64,000 nucleotides of DNA from Bacillus sp. HSf4. GTDB taxonomy: Bacteria > Bacillota > Bacilli > Bacillales > Bacillaceae. Each line of letters starts with the position of its first letter. Position 1 is the first letter of the stretch. Shown one piece after another: positions 9,394 to 18,692 of the stretch. The translations under genes and the position numbers were made by a program. Below the pieces are notes generated by a model. It saw only the letters and a program-made list of their open reading frames with translations. It did not search any database and had not been told where the DNA came from. The DNA lies in the NCBI RefSeq assembly GCF_029537375.1, contig NZ_CP120679.1:2840001-2904000 (forward strand), written 5' to 3'.

Positions 9394-9556
9394 ATTCTTT
9401 CCCCCCCTAAAAGCAGACGCTTTTTGATATCTACTAACCACTCAAGGTTTGTCCCCATCACAAGCTTTCAAACAATCGCGCTGCAATTCAGCGGATTTCT
9501 CCTCCAAACACGGCAAGCCTCCTTTCATTTTTTGTTCTGGACAGTGATCGCCCAAC

Positions 9557-9577
9557 TTTGTTTATTCGTTAAACTAA
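9557..9577 (-). promoter_or_regulatory. XylR-like operator of xynPB
   Basis: TTTGTTT (9557-9563) and AAACTAA (9571-9577) are inverted half-sites separated by 7 bases, matching the Bacillus xyl operator pattern (TTAGTTT...AAACTAA) with one mismatch. It lies at the start of the transcript, overlapping the -10 element. No xylR gene is present in the window. Confidence 0.65.
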
Positions 9578-9605
9578 GTTTAGTTCGTTATGAAAGCGTT
9601 GTCAA
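9577..9605 (-). promoter_or_regulatory. SigA promoter of xynPB
   Basis: On the minus strand, TTGACA (9605-9600), a 17-base spacer and TAAACT (9582-9577) form a promoter with a consensus -35 box. Confidence 0.75.
9591..9604 (-). promoter_or_regulatory. CcpA-binding cre site of xynPB
   Basis: TGAAAGCGTTGTCA matches every defined position of the cre consensus TGWNANCGNTNWCA and overlaps the -35 box. CcpA bound here would block RNA polymerase when preferred sugars are present. Confidence 0.8.
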
Positions 9606-9651
9606 TCATTTGTTATATGACACAAAAACAGATAGAAACAATGTGCTAAAA

Positions 9652-9691
9652 GGCACTAAAAAGTACCTATGTGACTTAAAAGTGCGCACTT
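9652..9691. promoter_or_regulatory. HxlR-type operator-like repeat upstream of the SDR gene
   Basis: Read on the minus strand, AAGTGCGCACTTTTAAGT followed by ATAGG-TACTTTTT-GTGCC closely matches the region 34650-34709 between ytbD and ytcD. The shared half-site CACTTTTA occurs beside a possible -35 (TTGACT) for the dehydrogenase gene. Regulation by the HxlR protein YtcD is an inference from this repeat. Confidence 0.55.
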
Positions 9692-9756
9692 CTTTTTTTG
9701 ACTCTTCTGTTTGATAATGGGTATAGATGGTTATAAAGAAAACGGAGGGATGGATG

Positions 9757-10551
9757 ATGAAACTTGATTTACAAAGAAAAACGGCATTGGTGACCGGGTC
9801 CACATCAGGGATCGGCAAAGCCATTGCCGCTTCACTCACGGAAGAAGGGGCGGCTGTCGTCATCAATGGGCGCCGGGAAGAGAAAGTCATAGAAACGATA
9901 GACGAATTGAAAGCGCGGTATCCTGAGGCTGTTCTTTATCCGGCGGCTTTTGATCTTGGGACCGAAAACGGATGCCAAGACTTGTTTGCCGCATTCCCTC
10001 AAGTTGACATTTTGGTGAATAATTTGGGGATTTTTGAGCCGGCGGATTTCTTTGAGATACCGGATGAGGAATGGTTTCGCTTTTTCGAGGTGAATATCAT
10101 GAGCGGGGTAAGGCTCTCGCGCAGGTATTTACAGAAGATGATCGAGAAAAAGGAAGGCCGGGTCATTTTTATTGCAAGCGAAGCCGCGGTGATGCCATCA
10201 CAGGAAATGGCGCATTACAGTGCGACGAAAACGATGCAGCTCTCCATTTCCCGGAGCCTGGCAGAGCTTACATCGGGCACAAATGTGACGGTCAATACCG
10301 TTATGCCGGGCTCAACCTTAACTGAGGGCGTTGAAACGATGCTGCATTCTCTCTATCCGGGCGAAAACCTGACCGCAGAAGAAGCGGAACAGCGTTTTAT
10401 GAGAGAAAACCGGCCGACATCGATTATCCAGAGGCTGATTCGTCCGGAAGAAATCGCACACTTTGTCGCGTTTTTAAGCAGCCCGCTTTCCTCGGCGATC
10501 AATGGTGCCGCATTGCGGGCGGATGGCGGATTGGTCCGCAGCGTCATTTAA
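9757..10551 (+). CDS. Short-chain dehydrogenase/reductase (classical SDR)
   Basis: This is a 264-residue Rossmann-fold oxidoreductase. It has the dinucleotide-binding motif TGSTSGIG near residue 12, the structural NNLG, the catalytic Ser in IASEAAVMPS and the YxxxK pair in YSATK. The C-terminal end (ADGGLVRSVI) is typical of the family. NADP preference is suggested by the Arg pair after beta-2 (NGRREE). The substrate is not visible. The start is the ATG at 9757, eight bases after GGAGG; the ATG at 9754 is also possible. It is a single-gene unit converging on sacC, and its promoter region carries the HxlR-type repeat. Confidence 0.85.
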   Translation: MKLDLQRKTALVTGSTSGIGKAIAASLTEEGAAVVINGRREEKVIETIDELKARYPEAVLYPAAFDLGTENGCQDLFAAFPQVDILVNNLGIFEPADFFEIPDEEWFRFFEVNIMSGVRLSRRYLQKMIEKKEGRVIFIASEAAVMPSQEMAHYSATKTMQLSISRSLAELTSGTNVTVNTVMPGSTLTEGVETMLHSLYPGENLTAEEAEQRFMRENRPTSIIQRLIRPEEIAHFVAFLSSPLSSAINGAALRADGGLVRSVI

Positions 10552-10552
10552 A

Positions 10553-10584
10553 AAAAGGCTGGAATGTTGATTCCAGCCTTTTTT
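10553..10584. terminator. Bidirectional terminator between the SDR gene and sacC
   Basis: AAGGCTGGAA-TGTTGA-TTCCAGCCTT with A and T runs on the two flanks serves both convergent genes; the sacC stop lies at 10585. Confidence 0.9.
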
Positions 10585-12618
10585 TCATTGATTGACGTAA
10601 ACATTTTGAAAGAATGCCGTCGCCTCCCACACGTTTAAACCAAGTAAGCCGCTGGAAAAAGTTGAGTCATTGGCATCGATCACTAAGCGGCCATCTAAAT
10701 AGATGTTAAAGCGGGTACCGTTAGCCACCGTTTTAAGATGATAGGTTTGATTGATATCGATCGGTGTTTTATATTCGGCGATGATTGTAGCGTTTCCGTC
10801 TACAAACTTAAAAAATTTAACGACGTCATGTTTGGCGTCAACATTGGCAAGATAGCCGTTTTTGACATCTTGGTCAGCCCGAAACACAAGAGCCCCCGCC
10901 CCTCTTCCATTTCCATCCTTTATCGTGATATCGGATTCGTATGTGAAGTCTGTTCCCGATTTTGAAGATACAATGAAAGAATCACCGTCAGAGCGCCCTT
11001 GTTTTCCATCTATTGTGTCGGCCCACACGCCGTTGACAGTCGTCCAGCCGGTTAAATTGGACTTGAAGGGTGACGACCTCCATATGTTTTGCAGAGGTTG
11101 GATCGTAAGCGAGTTTAGCTTGACTAAACCGTTTGACGCATACAGCTCAAGACCTTTGCTGGATGGATCAGGGAGAATGATATCGGTGATCACCCGCCGT
11201 CCATCGTTTCCAAAGACTTCGACTGACGAGCGGTCCACAAAAATGCGCATCTTCACCTTTCCATCAATCGGACGCATTGGCGCCATATGCTTCCCATTGT
11301 TAAAGCTCGGATTGAAGGATATGTTTCCTGAACGGCTCCGGTCAACGAACAGACCGGCGCTGTTTGAATCATAACCGATTTTTGTATATTGATCTCCTTT
11401 TTTTCGCACCTTAAAACCGAATTCGGACGTCATCCCCGGCAATATTTGAAATTCAGCATTGATTTCATAGGCATCCCCTGAAAAACCGGCCAGCAAATTC
11501 CTGCTTCGCGGTGAAATCATCTTGTGTCTCCACTCTTGTGACGCTCCCCGGATTGATTGAAGCTCCGCGACTGGGGTTTGAACGACTCTGAATCCCTCAG
11601 AAAGCGCTTTCAATTTTAGCTGTCTTGGAAGGGTCATGGCCCCTCTCCACGGGGATGTCGGCACATCGTTGGCATATTGCCAGTTGCTCATCCATCCTAA
11701 CCAAAGCCGCCGTCCGTCTGAAGACGGGATGTCTGACCAAGTAACAGCCGCATAGAAGTCTTTACCGTAATCTGTCCAAAGGACCTGTTCCGGCGGATTT
11801 TCATTCTTAAAGGTCGTTCCATCAAAGCTGCCAACGAAGTACTGCATGCCTGATCCTCCTGAAACCGATCCGTTTCCAACACTGACTTGCATGACCCATT
11901 TTTTTTGATTTGGACGGCCTTCCACAGGAAGCTCAAATAAATCCGGACATTCCCATACTCCTCCATGGCTCCCCTGCCCGTGGCCAAATTGACTTGCATA
12001 AGCCCATTCCTTCAAATCGGGCGATGTGTACATCAAGATGCGATCTCCGGCGGCAAGCACCATCACCCACTTGTTTGTCTTTTCATGCCAAAACACTTTC
12101 GGATCGCGAAAGTCTTTTTTGCCCGGGTTTGGAATAACAGGGTTGCCTGCGTATTTCGTCCATGTTCTGCCTTTGTCATTGCTGTAGGCAATGCTTTGCA
12201 CTTGAACGCCACCCCGATCTTGTGTGTAAATGGCGACAAGCGGCTTCTCTGCACCTGTTTGAAAACCGCTTGTATTATGCCAATCTACCACGGCGCTTCC
12301 GGAAAAAATCGTCCCTTTATCATCCGGTTCGAGCGCAACCGGAAGGTGTTCCCAAGAGACTAAATCTTTGCTTACCGCATGACCCCAGTGCATCGGCCCC
12401 CATTTGAGGCCGTATGGATGATATTGATAGAACAGATGGTATTCCCCTTTATAATAAACCATTCCGTTTGGATCGTTCATCCAGTTGGCTTCAGGTGTGA
12501 AATGGTACTTTGGCCGATGCTTTTCATCATAGTAGCCCGGGTCGGCTGCAGAAACAGGAAGGGCTGACAACCACATCATCATCAAAATGATTCCAACTTG
12601 CATACATGCCTTTTTCAC
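10585..12618 (-). CDS. sacC: Secreted levanase (GH32 with C-terminal CBM66)
   Basis: This exo-fructanase of 677 residues releases fructose from levan, inulin and sucrose outside the cell. It is the same length as B. subtilis SacC. A signal peptide ends near residue 24 (VSA-A). The GH32 propeller shows the nucleophile Asp49 in NWMNDPNG, Asp172 in FRDPKVF and the acid/base Glu223 in WECPDLF. A beta-sandwich follows, then a C-terminal module from about residue 520 that fits the fructan-binding CBM66. The start is GTG with AGAGGAG upstream. It is the last gene of the lev operon, 148 bases after levG, so the fructose it makes is imported by LevDEFG. Confidence 0.95.
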   Translation of the reverse strand: MKKACMQVGIILMMMWLSALPVSAADPGYYDEKHRPKYHFTPEANWMNDPNGMVYYKGEYHLFYQYHPYGLKWGPMHWGHAVSKDLVSWEHLPVALEPDDKGTIFSGSAVVDWHNTSGFQTGAEKPLVAIYTQDRGGVQVQSIAYSNDKGRTWTKYAGNPVIPNPGKKDFRDPKVFWHEKTNKWVMVLAAGDRILMYTSPDLKEWAYASQFGHGQGSHGGVWECPDLFELPVEGRPNQKKWVMQVSVGNGSVSGGSGMQYFVGSFDGTTFKNENPPEQVLWTDYGKDFYAAVTWSDIPSSDGRRLWLGWMSNWQYANDVPTSPWRGAMTLPRQLKLKALSEGFRVVQTPVAELQSIRGASQEWRHKMISPRSRNLLAGFSGDAYEINAEFQILPGMTSEFGFKVRKKGDQYTKIGYDSNSAGLFVDRSRSGNISFNPSFNNGKHMAPMRPIDGKVKMRIFVDRSSVEVFGNDGRRVITDIILPDPSSKGLELYASNGLVKLNSLTIQPLQNIWRSSPFKSNLTGWTTVNGVWADTIDGKQGRSDGDSFIVSSKSGTDFTYESDITIKDGNGRGAGALVFRADQDVKNGYLANVDAKHDVVKFFKFVDGNATIIAEYKTPIDINQTYHLKTVANGTRFNIYLDGRLVIDANDSTFSSGLLGLNVWEATAFFQNVYVNQ

Positions 12619-12766
12619 TTTTTTGCTCCTCTCTTTTTCCTTTTTAACACCTTACCGCCGCTTCCTGCTGCAGCTAAGCTACTATGATTATTGTCCAACA
12701 GCTGCTAAACGGCCAAGAATGTCTACGGCCGCACAGCCCGCTTCCATTTCGCGGCTGACTTTCTCC

Positions 12767-13594
12767 CTACTTCAAAAATCCAGCCCAATAGCCGAGAATC
12801 CCAATTACAAAAATACCCAATATAATCAACAGAGGATTCACACCTTTGCGCAGCATCCAGGCCACGAACAATGTCAATCCCAAAGGGAGAGCTCCCGGCA
12901 TGATGCTGTCTAACACATTTTGCACCGTTTGAACATCGACTTTGCCTGACTCATCCTTAATTCTTGACACCACGACCGGGATGTTGATGGTGGTCCACTT
13001 GGAGACGAGGGCTCCCATGACAAACAAGCCGAGGATGGTGGCGCCTTCCGTCAACTTTTGAATGCGGTTTCCGACCAAGTCTTGCAGAATTTCCATTCCT
13101 TTTACATAACCGTATTTTAAACCGTAATACTTCGTGCTTAATCGAATCGCATTGATTAAGAAGAAAAACAGCAAAGGACCGGCGATGTTCCCGCCTAAAG
13201 CGAGCGATGCCCCTAAAGCCGCCAGTACCGGGCGCAATGTTCCCCAGAAAATAGGGTCGCCCACACCGGCCAAAGGTCCCATTAATCCGATTTTCATTCC
13301 GCTGATCGCTTTGGCGTCAATTCCTTTATTGTTGGCCATTTCTTCTTCCATGGCGGCTGTGACGCCGAAAATGGGCGCTGTCAGCCATGGATGCGTGTTG
13401 AACCATTCCAGGTGGCGCTGGAGCGCTTCACTTCTTTTCGCTCCCGGGCCGTAAAGCTTTTTAATCGCCGGAATCATGACATAGCAATACCCCATGGCCT
13501 GAACACGCTCAAAGTTAAATGATCCCAGCAAAAAATTGGAACGTATAAACATGCTGAAAATTTCTCTTTTCGTTAATCTTTTTTCTGTATCCAT
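12767..13594 (-). CDS. levG: Fructose PTS, EIID component
   Basis: This is the membrane subunit IID of a mannose-family phosphotransferase system for fructose. It has 275 residues, starting with the typical TKREIFSMFIRSNFLLGSFNFERVQ segment and containing GLMGPLAGVGDPIFWGT; hydrophobic helices occupy the C-terminal half. It forms the translocation channel with LevF. The ATG at 13594 is seven bases after AGGAGG. It follows levF after 19 bases in the lev operon. Confidence 0.93.
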   Translation of the reverse strand: MDTEKRLTKREIFSMFIRSNFLLGSFNFERVQAMGYCYVMIPAIKKLYGPGAKRSEALQRHLEWFNTHPWLTAPIFGVTAAMEEEMANNKGIDAKAISGMKIGLMGPLAGVGDPIFWGTLRPVLAALGASLALGGNIAGPLLFFFLINAIRLSTKYYGLKYGYVKGMEILQDLVGNRIQKLTEGATILGLFVMGALVSKWTTINIPVVVSRIKDESGKVDVQTVQNVLDSIMPGALPLGLTLFVAWMLRKGVNPLLIILGIFVIGILGYWAGFLK

Positions 13595-13613
13595 CTTCAT
13601 CCCTCCTTATGAT

Positions 13614-14420
13614 TTAGGCATCGAGATCATCATCGTCGTCATCATAGACAGCCACACTGCTGTCGCTGGCAGCGGCGACTGCGCCATGCGCGGTGTTTTT
13701 TTGCATGACCTGCTGATATAAGAGCGCCAGACAAAGCCCCAGTGCGCCAAACCCAACCAGGTTGAAATCTGTAAATGCTGCCAGTAAAAATCCGATATAG
13801 AAAAATGGCTTTAAATAAGGGATGTTCATCATATTGATGACCATGGCATACCCGACGACAACGATAATTCCCCCGCCTACCTGCAAACCTTTTGTGATGA
13901 CTTCAGGTATATTTCCCAAGAAGGCCTGAACGGCGCTGACGCTGATCAATGCCACAATCAAAGTCGGGATCATGACCCGCAGCGCTTGAAAGACCATCGC
14001 GGTGATGTGCATGATTTCGATTCCTTTAAAATTCCCGTCTTTCGCATATTTGTCAGCGCGATGAATGAGAAAGACGGTGATTGTGCGGACAAAAATGGTC
14101 AGCGCCTGCCCTGCAGCGGCGAGTGCGACAGCCACGGCAATGCCTTCACCGATTCCCTGATCAGCGGTAATGACTAAAATCGTTGAAATCACAGAGGCGA
14201 TCGCTGTATCCGGCGCCATGGCAAGACCGACATTCATCCAGCCGAGCGCCATCAGCTCAAGTGTTCCACCGAGAATGATTCCCGTCTTTAAATCACCGAG
14301 CACCAAGCCGACCAATGTGCAGGCAATCAGCGGACGGTGCGTCTGCCCCTCGTCCAGCACGCTGCCTATGCCTGTAATGGCTGCGATGATCAGCAACAAA
14401 ACGATTTGTATGGTCGTCAT
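13614..14420 (-). CDS. levF: Fructose PTS, EIIC component
   Basis: This is the sugar-translocating membrane subunit IIC, 268 residues and highly hydrophobic. It carries the family stretches GQTHRPLIACTLVGLVLGDL and TLELMALGWMNVGLAMAPD. The last 20 residues form a soluble tail ending in a run of six Asp residues (YDDDDDDLDA), encoded by GAT/GAC triplets. I do not know whether that tail matters. It is spaced 17 bases from levE. Confidence 0.93.
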   Translation of the reverse strand: MTTIQIVLLLIIAAITGIGSVLDEGQTHRPLIACTLVGLVLGDLKTGIILGGTLELMALGWMNVGLAMAPDTAIASVISTILVITADQGIGEGIAVAVALAAAGQALTIFVRTITVFLIHRADKYAKDGNFKGIEIMHITAMVFQALRVMIPTLIVALISVSAVQAFLGNIPEVITKGLQVGGGIIVVVGYAMVINMMNIPYLKPFFYIGFLLAAFTDFNLVGFGALGLCLALLYQQVMQKNTAHGAVAAASDSSVAVYDDDDDDLDA

Positions 14421-14437
14421 CTTGTTTCATCCTCCTT

Positions 14438-14926
14438 TTATTTTGCGGCGTTTCTTAAAAGCTGCATAAAATCTTCACTGTTATCGGAAGGAAGCTGCCG
14501 CAGCTCCAGTTTCACACCCATTTCATGCAGTGCTTCAAACGCCTCGATATCTTTTTCTGTAACACTGACCGATTTTGTTATTTGCCTGCGGTTATTCTCA
14601 AAGCGCATGCCGCCGACATTGACTGTCTCGATTGGTACACCTGCTTCAACGAGGGACACGATATCACCCGGTTTTTCAAATAAAAGCATCGCTGTTGTAT
14701 CCTGATAGCGCGGACTGTGAAACGCTTTGGCCATCTTCGAAATCGAGACGGCGCTCGCTTTTACATTAGAAGGCGCCACAGAAAGGATCAGCGTTTTTCT
14801 CATTTCATCAGCCGCAATCTCATCTGAGACGATGATGATGCGGTCGGCGGCATGAATTTTAATCCACCTTGTTAGCACCTGGCCGTGAATGAAGCGGTCG
14901 TCAATTCTTGCAAGTACAATCTTCAT
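14438..14926 (-). CDS. levE: Fructose PTS, EIIB component
   Basis: This cytosolic IIB phosphotransfer protein has 162 residues, with the phosphorylatable His in IDDRFIHGQV near residue 15. It passes phosphate from LevD to incoming fructose and, in B. subtilis, also phosphorylates a histidine of LevR to switch the operon off. The start overlaps the levD stop by four bases (ATGA), which indicates translational coupling. Confidence 0.93.
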   Translation of the reverse strand: MKIVLARIDDRFIHGQVLTRWIKIHAADRIIIVSDEIAADEMRKTLILSVAPSNVKASAVSISKMAKAFHSPRYQDTTAMLLFEKPGDIVSLVEAGVPIETVNVGGMRFENNRRQITKSVSVTEKDIEAFEALHEMGVKLELRQLPSDNSEDFMQLLRNAAK

Positions 14927-15363
14927 AATAATTCATCCTCTCTTTCTTGATGGGAGATTTTTACTTTTTCTAAATGTTCACTGCACACTTGAAAGGTTTC
15001 TTGACTCATCTTTTTCAAATTGCCGAGCAGCTCTTTCAGCGGCATATGTCCTCTCAAGCTTAAGGCTTCCAACAGAATCGGCAGGTTGACGCCGGCGGCC
15101 ATATCGATTCTTCGGTCGCTGACGATGTAAGGGGTGGCCGCGTTATATGGCGTCCCTCCAAAAATATCCACCAAAAACAGAACTTCATGTTCCTCGGGAA
15201 TGCCCTTCAGCGTCTCTTTATATTTTTCTTGCAATGTTTGGATGCCTTCACCTTTCAAAAACGGCACCGCCATGAGGTTGTCTTCTTCACCGAATATCAT
15301 GCCTGAAGACTCTTTTAATGCTGTGGGAAAATGTCCATGTCCACTGATAATGACTGAAATCAT
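14923..15363 (-). CDS. levD: Fructose PTS, EIIA component
   Basis: This IIA protein has 146 residues, with the phosphorylated His9 in ISGHGHFPTAL, and receives phosphate from HPr. It is the first gene of the lev operon, transcribed from the sigma-54 promoter 40 bases upstream. The start has AAAGGAG spaced correctly. Confidence 0.93.
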   Translation of the reverse strand: MISVIISGHGHFPTALKESSGMIFGEEDNLMAVPFLKGEGIQTLQEKYKETLKGIPEEHEVLFLVDIFGGTPYNAATPYIVSDRRIDMAAGVNLPILLEALSLRGHMPLKELLGNLKKMSQETFQVCSEHLEKVKISHQEREDELL

Positions 15364-15402
15364 GATGTTTGCTCCTTTCCTTTTTTCGTTCGCTTATTAT
15401 TC

Positions 15403-15420
15403 ATGCAAGTATCGTGCCAA
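15403..15420 (-). promoter_or_regulatory. Sigma-54 (SigL) promoter of the lev operon
   Basis: On the minus strand, TTGGCACGATACTTGCAT matches the -24/-12 consensus TGGCAC-N5-TTGCA exactly. It fits the adjacent sigma-54 activator LevR. LevR's upstream activating sequence should lie at about 15430-15530 but I could not identify it with confidence. Confidence 0.93.
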
Positions 15421-15494
15421 GGTAGGAGTATCAGCATTTTTTATTGAATCTTAAGTCGGTGATTTTTTCGGTATGAAACACATTTCAAATAAAA

Positions 15495-15538
15495 AATAAA
15501 CCTGTATTAAAATGGGGGTCCATTTAATACAGGTTTAT
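15495..15538 (-). terminator. Rho-independent terminator of levR
   Basis: AAACCTGTATTAA and TTAATACAGGTTT form a long stem, with TTTATTTTTTATTT after it on the minus strand. This isolates levR from the lev operon. Confidence 0.85.
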
Positions 15539-15570
15539 AGAAAAAAGGCGGATTTAAAACAGCCTGCATT

Positions 15571-18372
15571 TCATGAAGACTGCAATTCTTCGGCAAAAAT
15601 CGAGGCGATAAACAGTTTTTCATCACGGCTGATGTTGAGTCCGAGCTTTTCTTCGTAAGGTATTAATGTCTGCTCCGTCACGCGGTAGACCCGTTCCAGC
15701 TGATCGGTTATCTCTTCTTCGTCCGCAAAAGCGATCGGGTTCTGTTTGATCACCCTTTCAAAAGCAAATGCGGTGTGTACGATGACTTTGATCATCACTG
15801 AGTTGTTTAAGATGATGCCCAATTCGTCCTGGATTGTTTGCAGCCACTCCAATAAAATCTCTGTAATATGGTACGGGTTCAAAAAGACCAGATACTTTTT
15901 CAAACTATCTTCGCAAAGCTCCCGCACAACGATATTCGGGCTGGTTAGTCCGACGTTTGCCGGTGCATGACCTTTTGTGATCGCCTGCTGAAGAATTTTT
16001 TCGCCTTCTCCTTCAATTAATACTTCCAAAGATACATGGGGAGCGTCGATTTTCGGGTTTTTCGTTCCGACTGTGGCAACGATCTCATATTCTTGTTCGA
16101 TTTTTTTGATGCTGTTTGCCAATTTCATGGATGAAACGGTCAGGATTTTAATCGGATCATCAGATGCTTTGTTGACGATCGTTGTTAAAATCTCTTCCAG
16201 CTTTTTGGCCGTTCCGCTGCCTGTCGTGCAAATCGAGACCAGCGCCTTCCTTTTGCCGGATGCCGCAGGCTGCTGGTCCCATAATTCGATAAAGTCCTTT
16301 TTAACCGAATCATAGATCGCATGAAGGTTTAGATTCAGATAGTTCACCTTTCGAACCGCATCCAGCACCATTGCTGTGGTAACATTGCTGATCGTTTTGA
16401 TTTTGACGCCGGTTTTTTCTTCGAGCCTGCTTCCCAGCATTGCAAGCGATCCCATGTCGACGAGCATTAAAACGCCCTCTCCTTCGTCCACTTCCTCAAC
16501 CTTTACCGCCAGGCATTCGATGATTTCCGCCGGTGATACAGTAAGGGGCATATCCACGGCTACAATCGGGGTGCTGCCCAACAGTTCAGTTGCCACCTCC
16601 ACCAGGGAACTTGCCATGCTGTTTCCGTGTGCAGCCACGACAATCCCCACCCTTTTCGTTTCCTCCAATGATTTGATCGAATGAATGAGCATCGTTAAAT
16701 AGATGACTTCGATTTCCGGAATGACGACTCTAAAATATTCTTCAATCTTATCTTTGAAAATCAGGGCGACCTGATATTCTTTCACATGGGTGTCACGGAT
16801 TTCGTCCGTCTCCTGTGTATTCAAGACATCAATTTGCTTTCCGCGCTTTAAAAATGAGTCGATATGCATGCTTAAAAAGTAGATGAATTTACGGTCAAAT
16901 TTGCAATTCAGCTCATGTTCGGCAACTTCTTTTAATGCTTTCGTAATGTGAAGCACATCGTCTTCCACAAATTTCAGCAGGCTGTAGTTTTGAAATGTTC
17001 GTTGATGGAAAAAGCTGCGGACATGCAAATGGATATCAGTTAAAATGTATTGATTAATCTCCTTTTTTGATAAACCTTCCTGATTTAAGATTTTGACTTT
17101 TTCCTCTATCAAATGATACAGATTAAAGGAAAGATCGTCTTCGATCTTGGTTGTTTCATCCTCGACAATCGGCGAAATGATCGTGGTAATATTGACATAT
17201 TCAGAAATCATTTTGCTTCTTTCAATATTTTTGCTGCTGGAAATCCAGTCTTGCTTGATGTCCTCCGGAAGGTCGCGGACGGTCAGTTCCACAACATCTT
17301 CCCGGTCCAGGTGGTTTAAAAACCCGTGTGCACAAACAAGCTGTACATTCGATTTCAGCTGTCCCACATTTCCGAATTTCGCCGAATGAATCAGCGCGTT
17401 GTACACATCAATGTGGACGCTTAAATTTTTCTTGATCCGCTCTGCTTCTTTCCCCAACAAAAACGTCGTCAGCTCGACTCTTTCCTGCAATGATCGTTCA
17501 TCAAGCGAGGGAATATGTATCGTCATCGGAATTCTTCGCAGAAATGTTTTTAATAGAGCAGAGCTCGGGTTTTCTGTCGTCGCGCATATGAACAATACCT
17601 TTGCTGTCCGTTTATGTTCCGTCTCCCCAAGCCTGTTATATGTTCCGCTGTCAATAAAATAAAACAGCATTTCCTGTCCTTCCGGGGGAAGGCGGTGGAT
17701 CTCATCCATAAACAGAATGCCGCCGTCGGCCTGTTCGACCAAACCGACTTTATCGTCGCCGGCGCCGGTAAAGCTCCCTTTTTTATGTCCAAACAATTGC
17801 GAAAGCAGCAATTGCGGATTGTTATAGTAGTCTGCACAGTTAAATGTAATAAACGGAGCGCCCGGCTTCAATATGTCGGAATAAATGGCGAACTGGTAAA
17901 TCCGGTTGGCAAAAAGCGATTTGCCCGAACCCGTCGGTCCTAAAAGGAGCATATGGAGGCCGTGCGGAGGATAAAAGACAGCGGCTTTCGCTTGCGAGAT
18001 CGCTTTTTTTAAGCTGCCTTTCGCCCCGATCATAAGTTCCAGCGGATTCGTGGAAATATCCCGGCGGGGCTTTTTCGAATGGCCGGCATACTGCTTCAGT
18101 TCCTCGACTTCCATCACGTCTTTATTCCATTTACGTCCGAACGTTTTTTCCACCGTTTCAACAGGGACATAACGAACAGGGAATGTTTTAACTTTGATGA
18201 CCTTTTTCGAGCGTACAAGGTTGTTCAATTCAAAGCTAACATTGGAGCGCTCCATTTTCAGCTGTTCAGCGATTTCTTTTGCAGAATATCCTTGCACCTT
18301 TAAAAGGTGATCCAAGGTTGTTTCATGAAAATTTTGCATAAGCTGCTGATACACTTTATCGATTCTTTTCAT
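15571..18372 (-). CDS. levR: Sigma-54-dependent activator of the lev operon
   Basis: This multidomain regulator has 933 residues. The N-terminal helix-turn-helix covers about residues 20-60. An AAA+ ATPase follows with Walker A GPTGSGKS near 145-152, the sigma-54 contact loop GSFTGA near 199-204 and Walker B ILFMDEIHR. Next come a PTS regulation domain, EIIA-like (VVAAHGNSMASS) and EIIB-like modules, and a second PRD at the C-terminus with the His of VIVHTAFAFERV. In B. subtilis LevR, HPr phosphorylates the EIIA-like region to activate and LevE phosphorylates the C-terminal PRD to inhibit. The ATG at 18372 is eight bases after AAAGGA. It is transcribed separately from levD. Confidence 0.93.
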   Translation of the reverse strand: MKRIDKVYQQLMQNFHETTLDHLLKVQGYSAKEIAEQLKMERSNVSFELNNLVRSKKVIKVKTFPVRYVPVETVEKTFGRKWNKDVMEVEELKQYAGHSKKPRRDISTNPLELMIGAKGSLKKAISQAKAAVFYPPHGLHMLLLGPTGSGKSLFANRIYQFAIYSDILKPGAPFITFNCADYYNNPQLLLSQLFGHKKGSFTGAGDDKVGLVEQADGGILFMDEIHRLPPEGQEMLFYFIDSGTYNRLGETEHKRTAKVLFICATTENPSSALLKTFLRRIPMTIHIPSLDERSLQERVELTTFLLGKEAERIKKNLSVHIDVYNALIHSAKFGNVGQLKSNVQLVCAHGFLNHLDREDVVELTVRDLPEDIKQDWISSSKNIERSKMISEYVNITTIISPIVEDETTKIEDDLSFNLYHLIEEKVKILNQEGLSKKEINQYILTDIHLHVRSFFHQRTFQNYSLLKFVEDDVLHITKALKEVAEHELNCKFDRKFIYFLSMHIDSFLKRGKQIDVLNTQETDEIRDTHVKEYQVALIFKDKIEEYFRVVIPEIEVIYLTMLIHSIKSLEETKRVGIVVAAHGNSMASSLVEVATELLGSTPIVAVDMPLTVSPAEIIECLAVKVEEVDEGEGVLMLVDMGSLAMLGSRLEEKTGVKIKTISNVTTAMVLDAVRKVNYLNLNLHAIYDSVKKDFIELWDQQPAASGKRKALVSICTTGSGTAKKLEEILTTIVNKASDDPIKILTVSSMKLANSIKKIEQEYEIVATVGTKNPKIDAPHVSLEVLIEGEGEKILQQAITKGHAPANVGLTSPNIVVRELCEDSLKKYLVFLNPYHITEILLEWLQTIQDELGIILNNSVMIKVIVHTAFAFERVIKQNPIAFADEEEITDQLERVYRVTEQTLIPYEEKLGLNISRDEKLFIASIFAEELQSS

Positions 18373-18692
18373 GTCTATCATCCTTTGTCCTTTTTGGATA
18401 TTGTCCGTTGCCGTTTGCTAGTTTTTTAGAAAATTCCGAATACGAATCCTGAGTGTTAGCCGGACGTTTGAACGCATCAAGCGTTTCATCTCATATTAAA
18501 AAGGATTCTAGATATTCCATATGCGATATTGGTCATAGATACCCCCTTCCAAAGTACTGTTTGTCAATAGTTTACCATTCTCTGAAACGATCATATATAT
18601 CGATGATGATATTTTTCTTGCAAATGACAAGAGCGGAAGGTAAGGAATATTGATGCCTATTCAGATGAGTAGGATGCGGGGGAACGATTTCA
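18373..18692. other. Intergenic region upstream of levR
   Basis: About 320 bases between levR and the yjdF terminator should contain the levR promoter, which I could not place clearly. A possible cre-like sequence here has too many mismatches to report. Confidence 0.3.
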
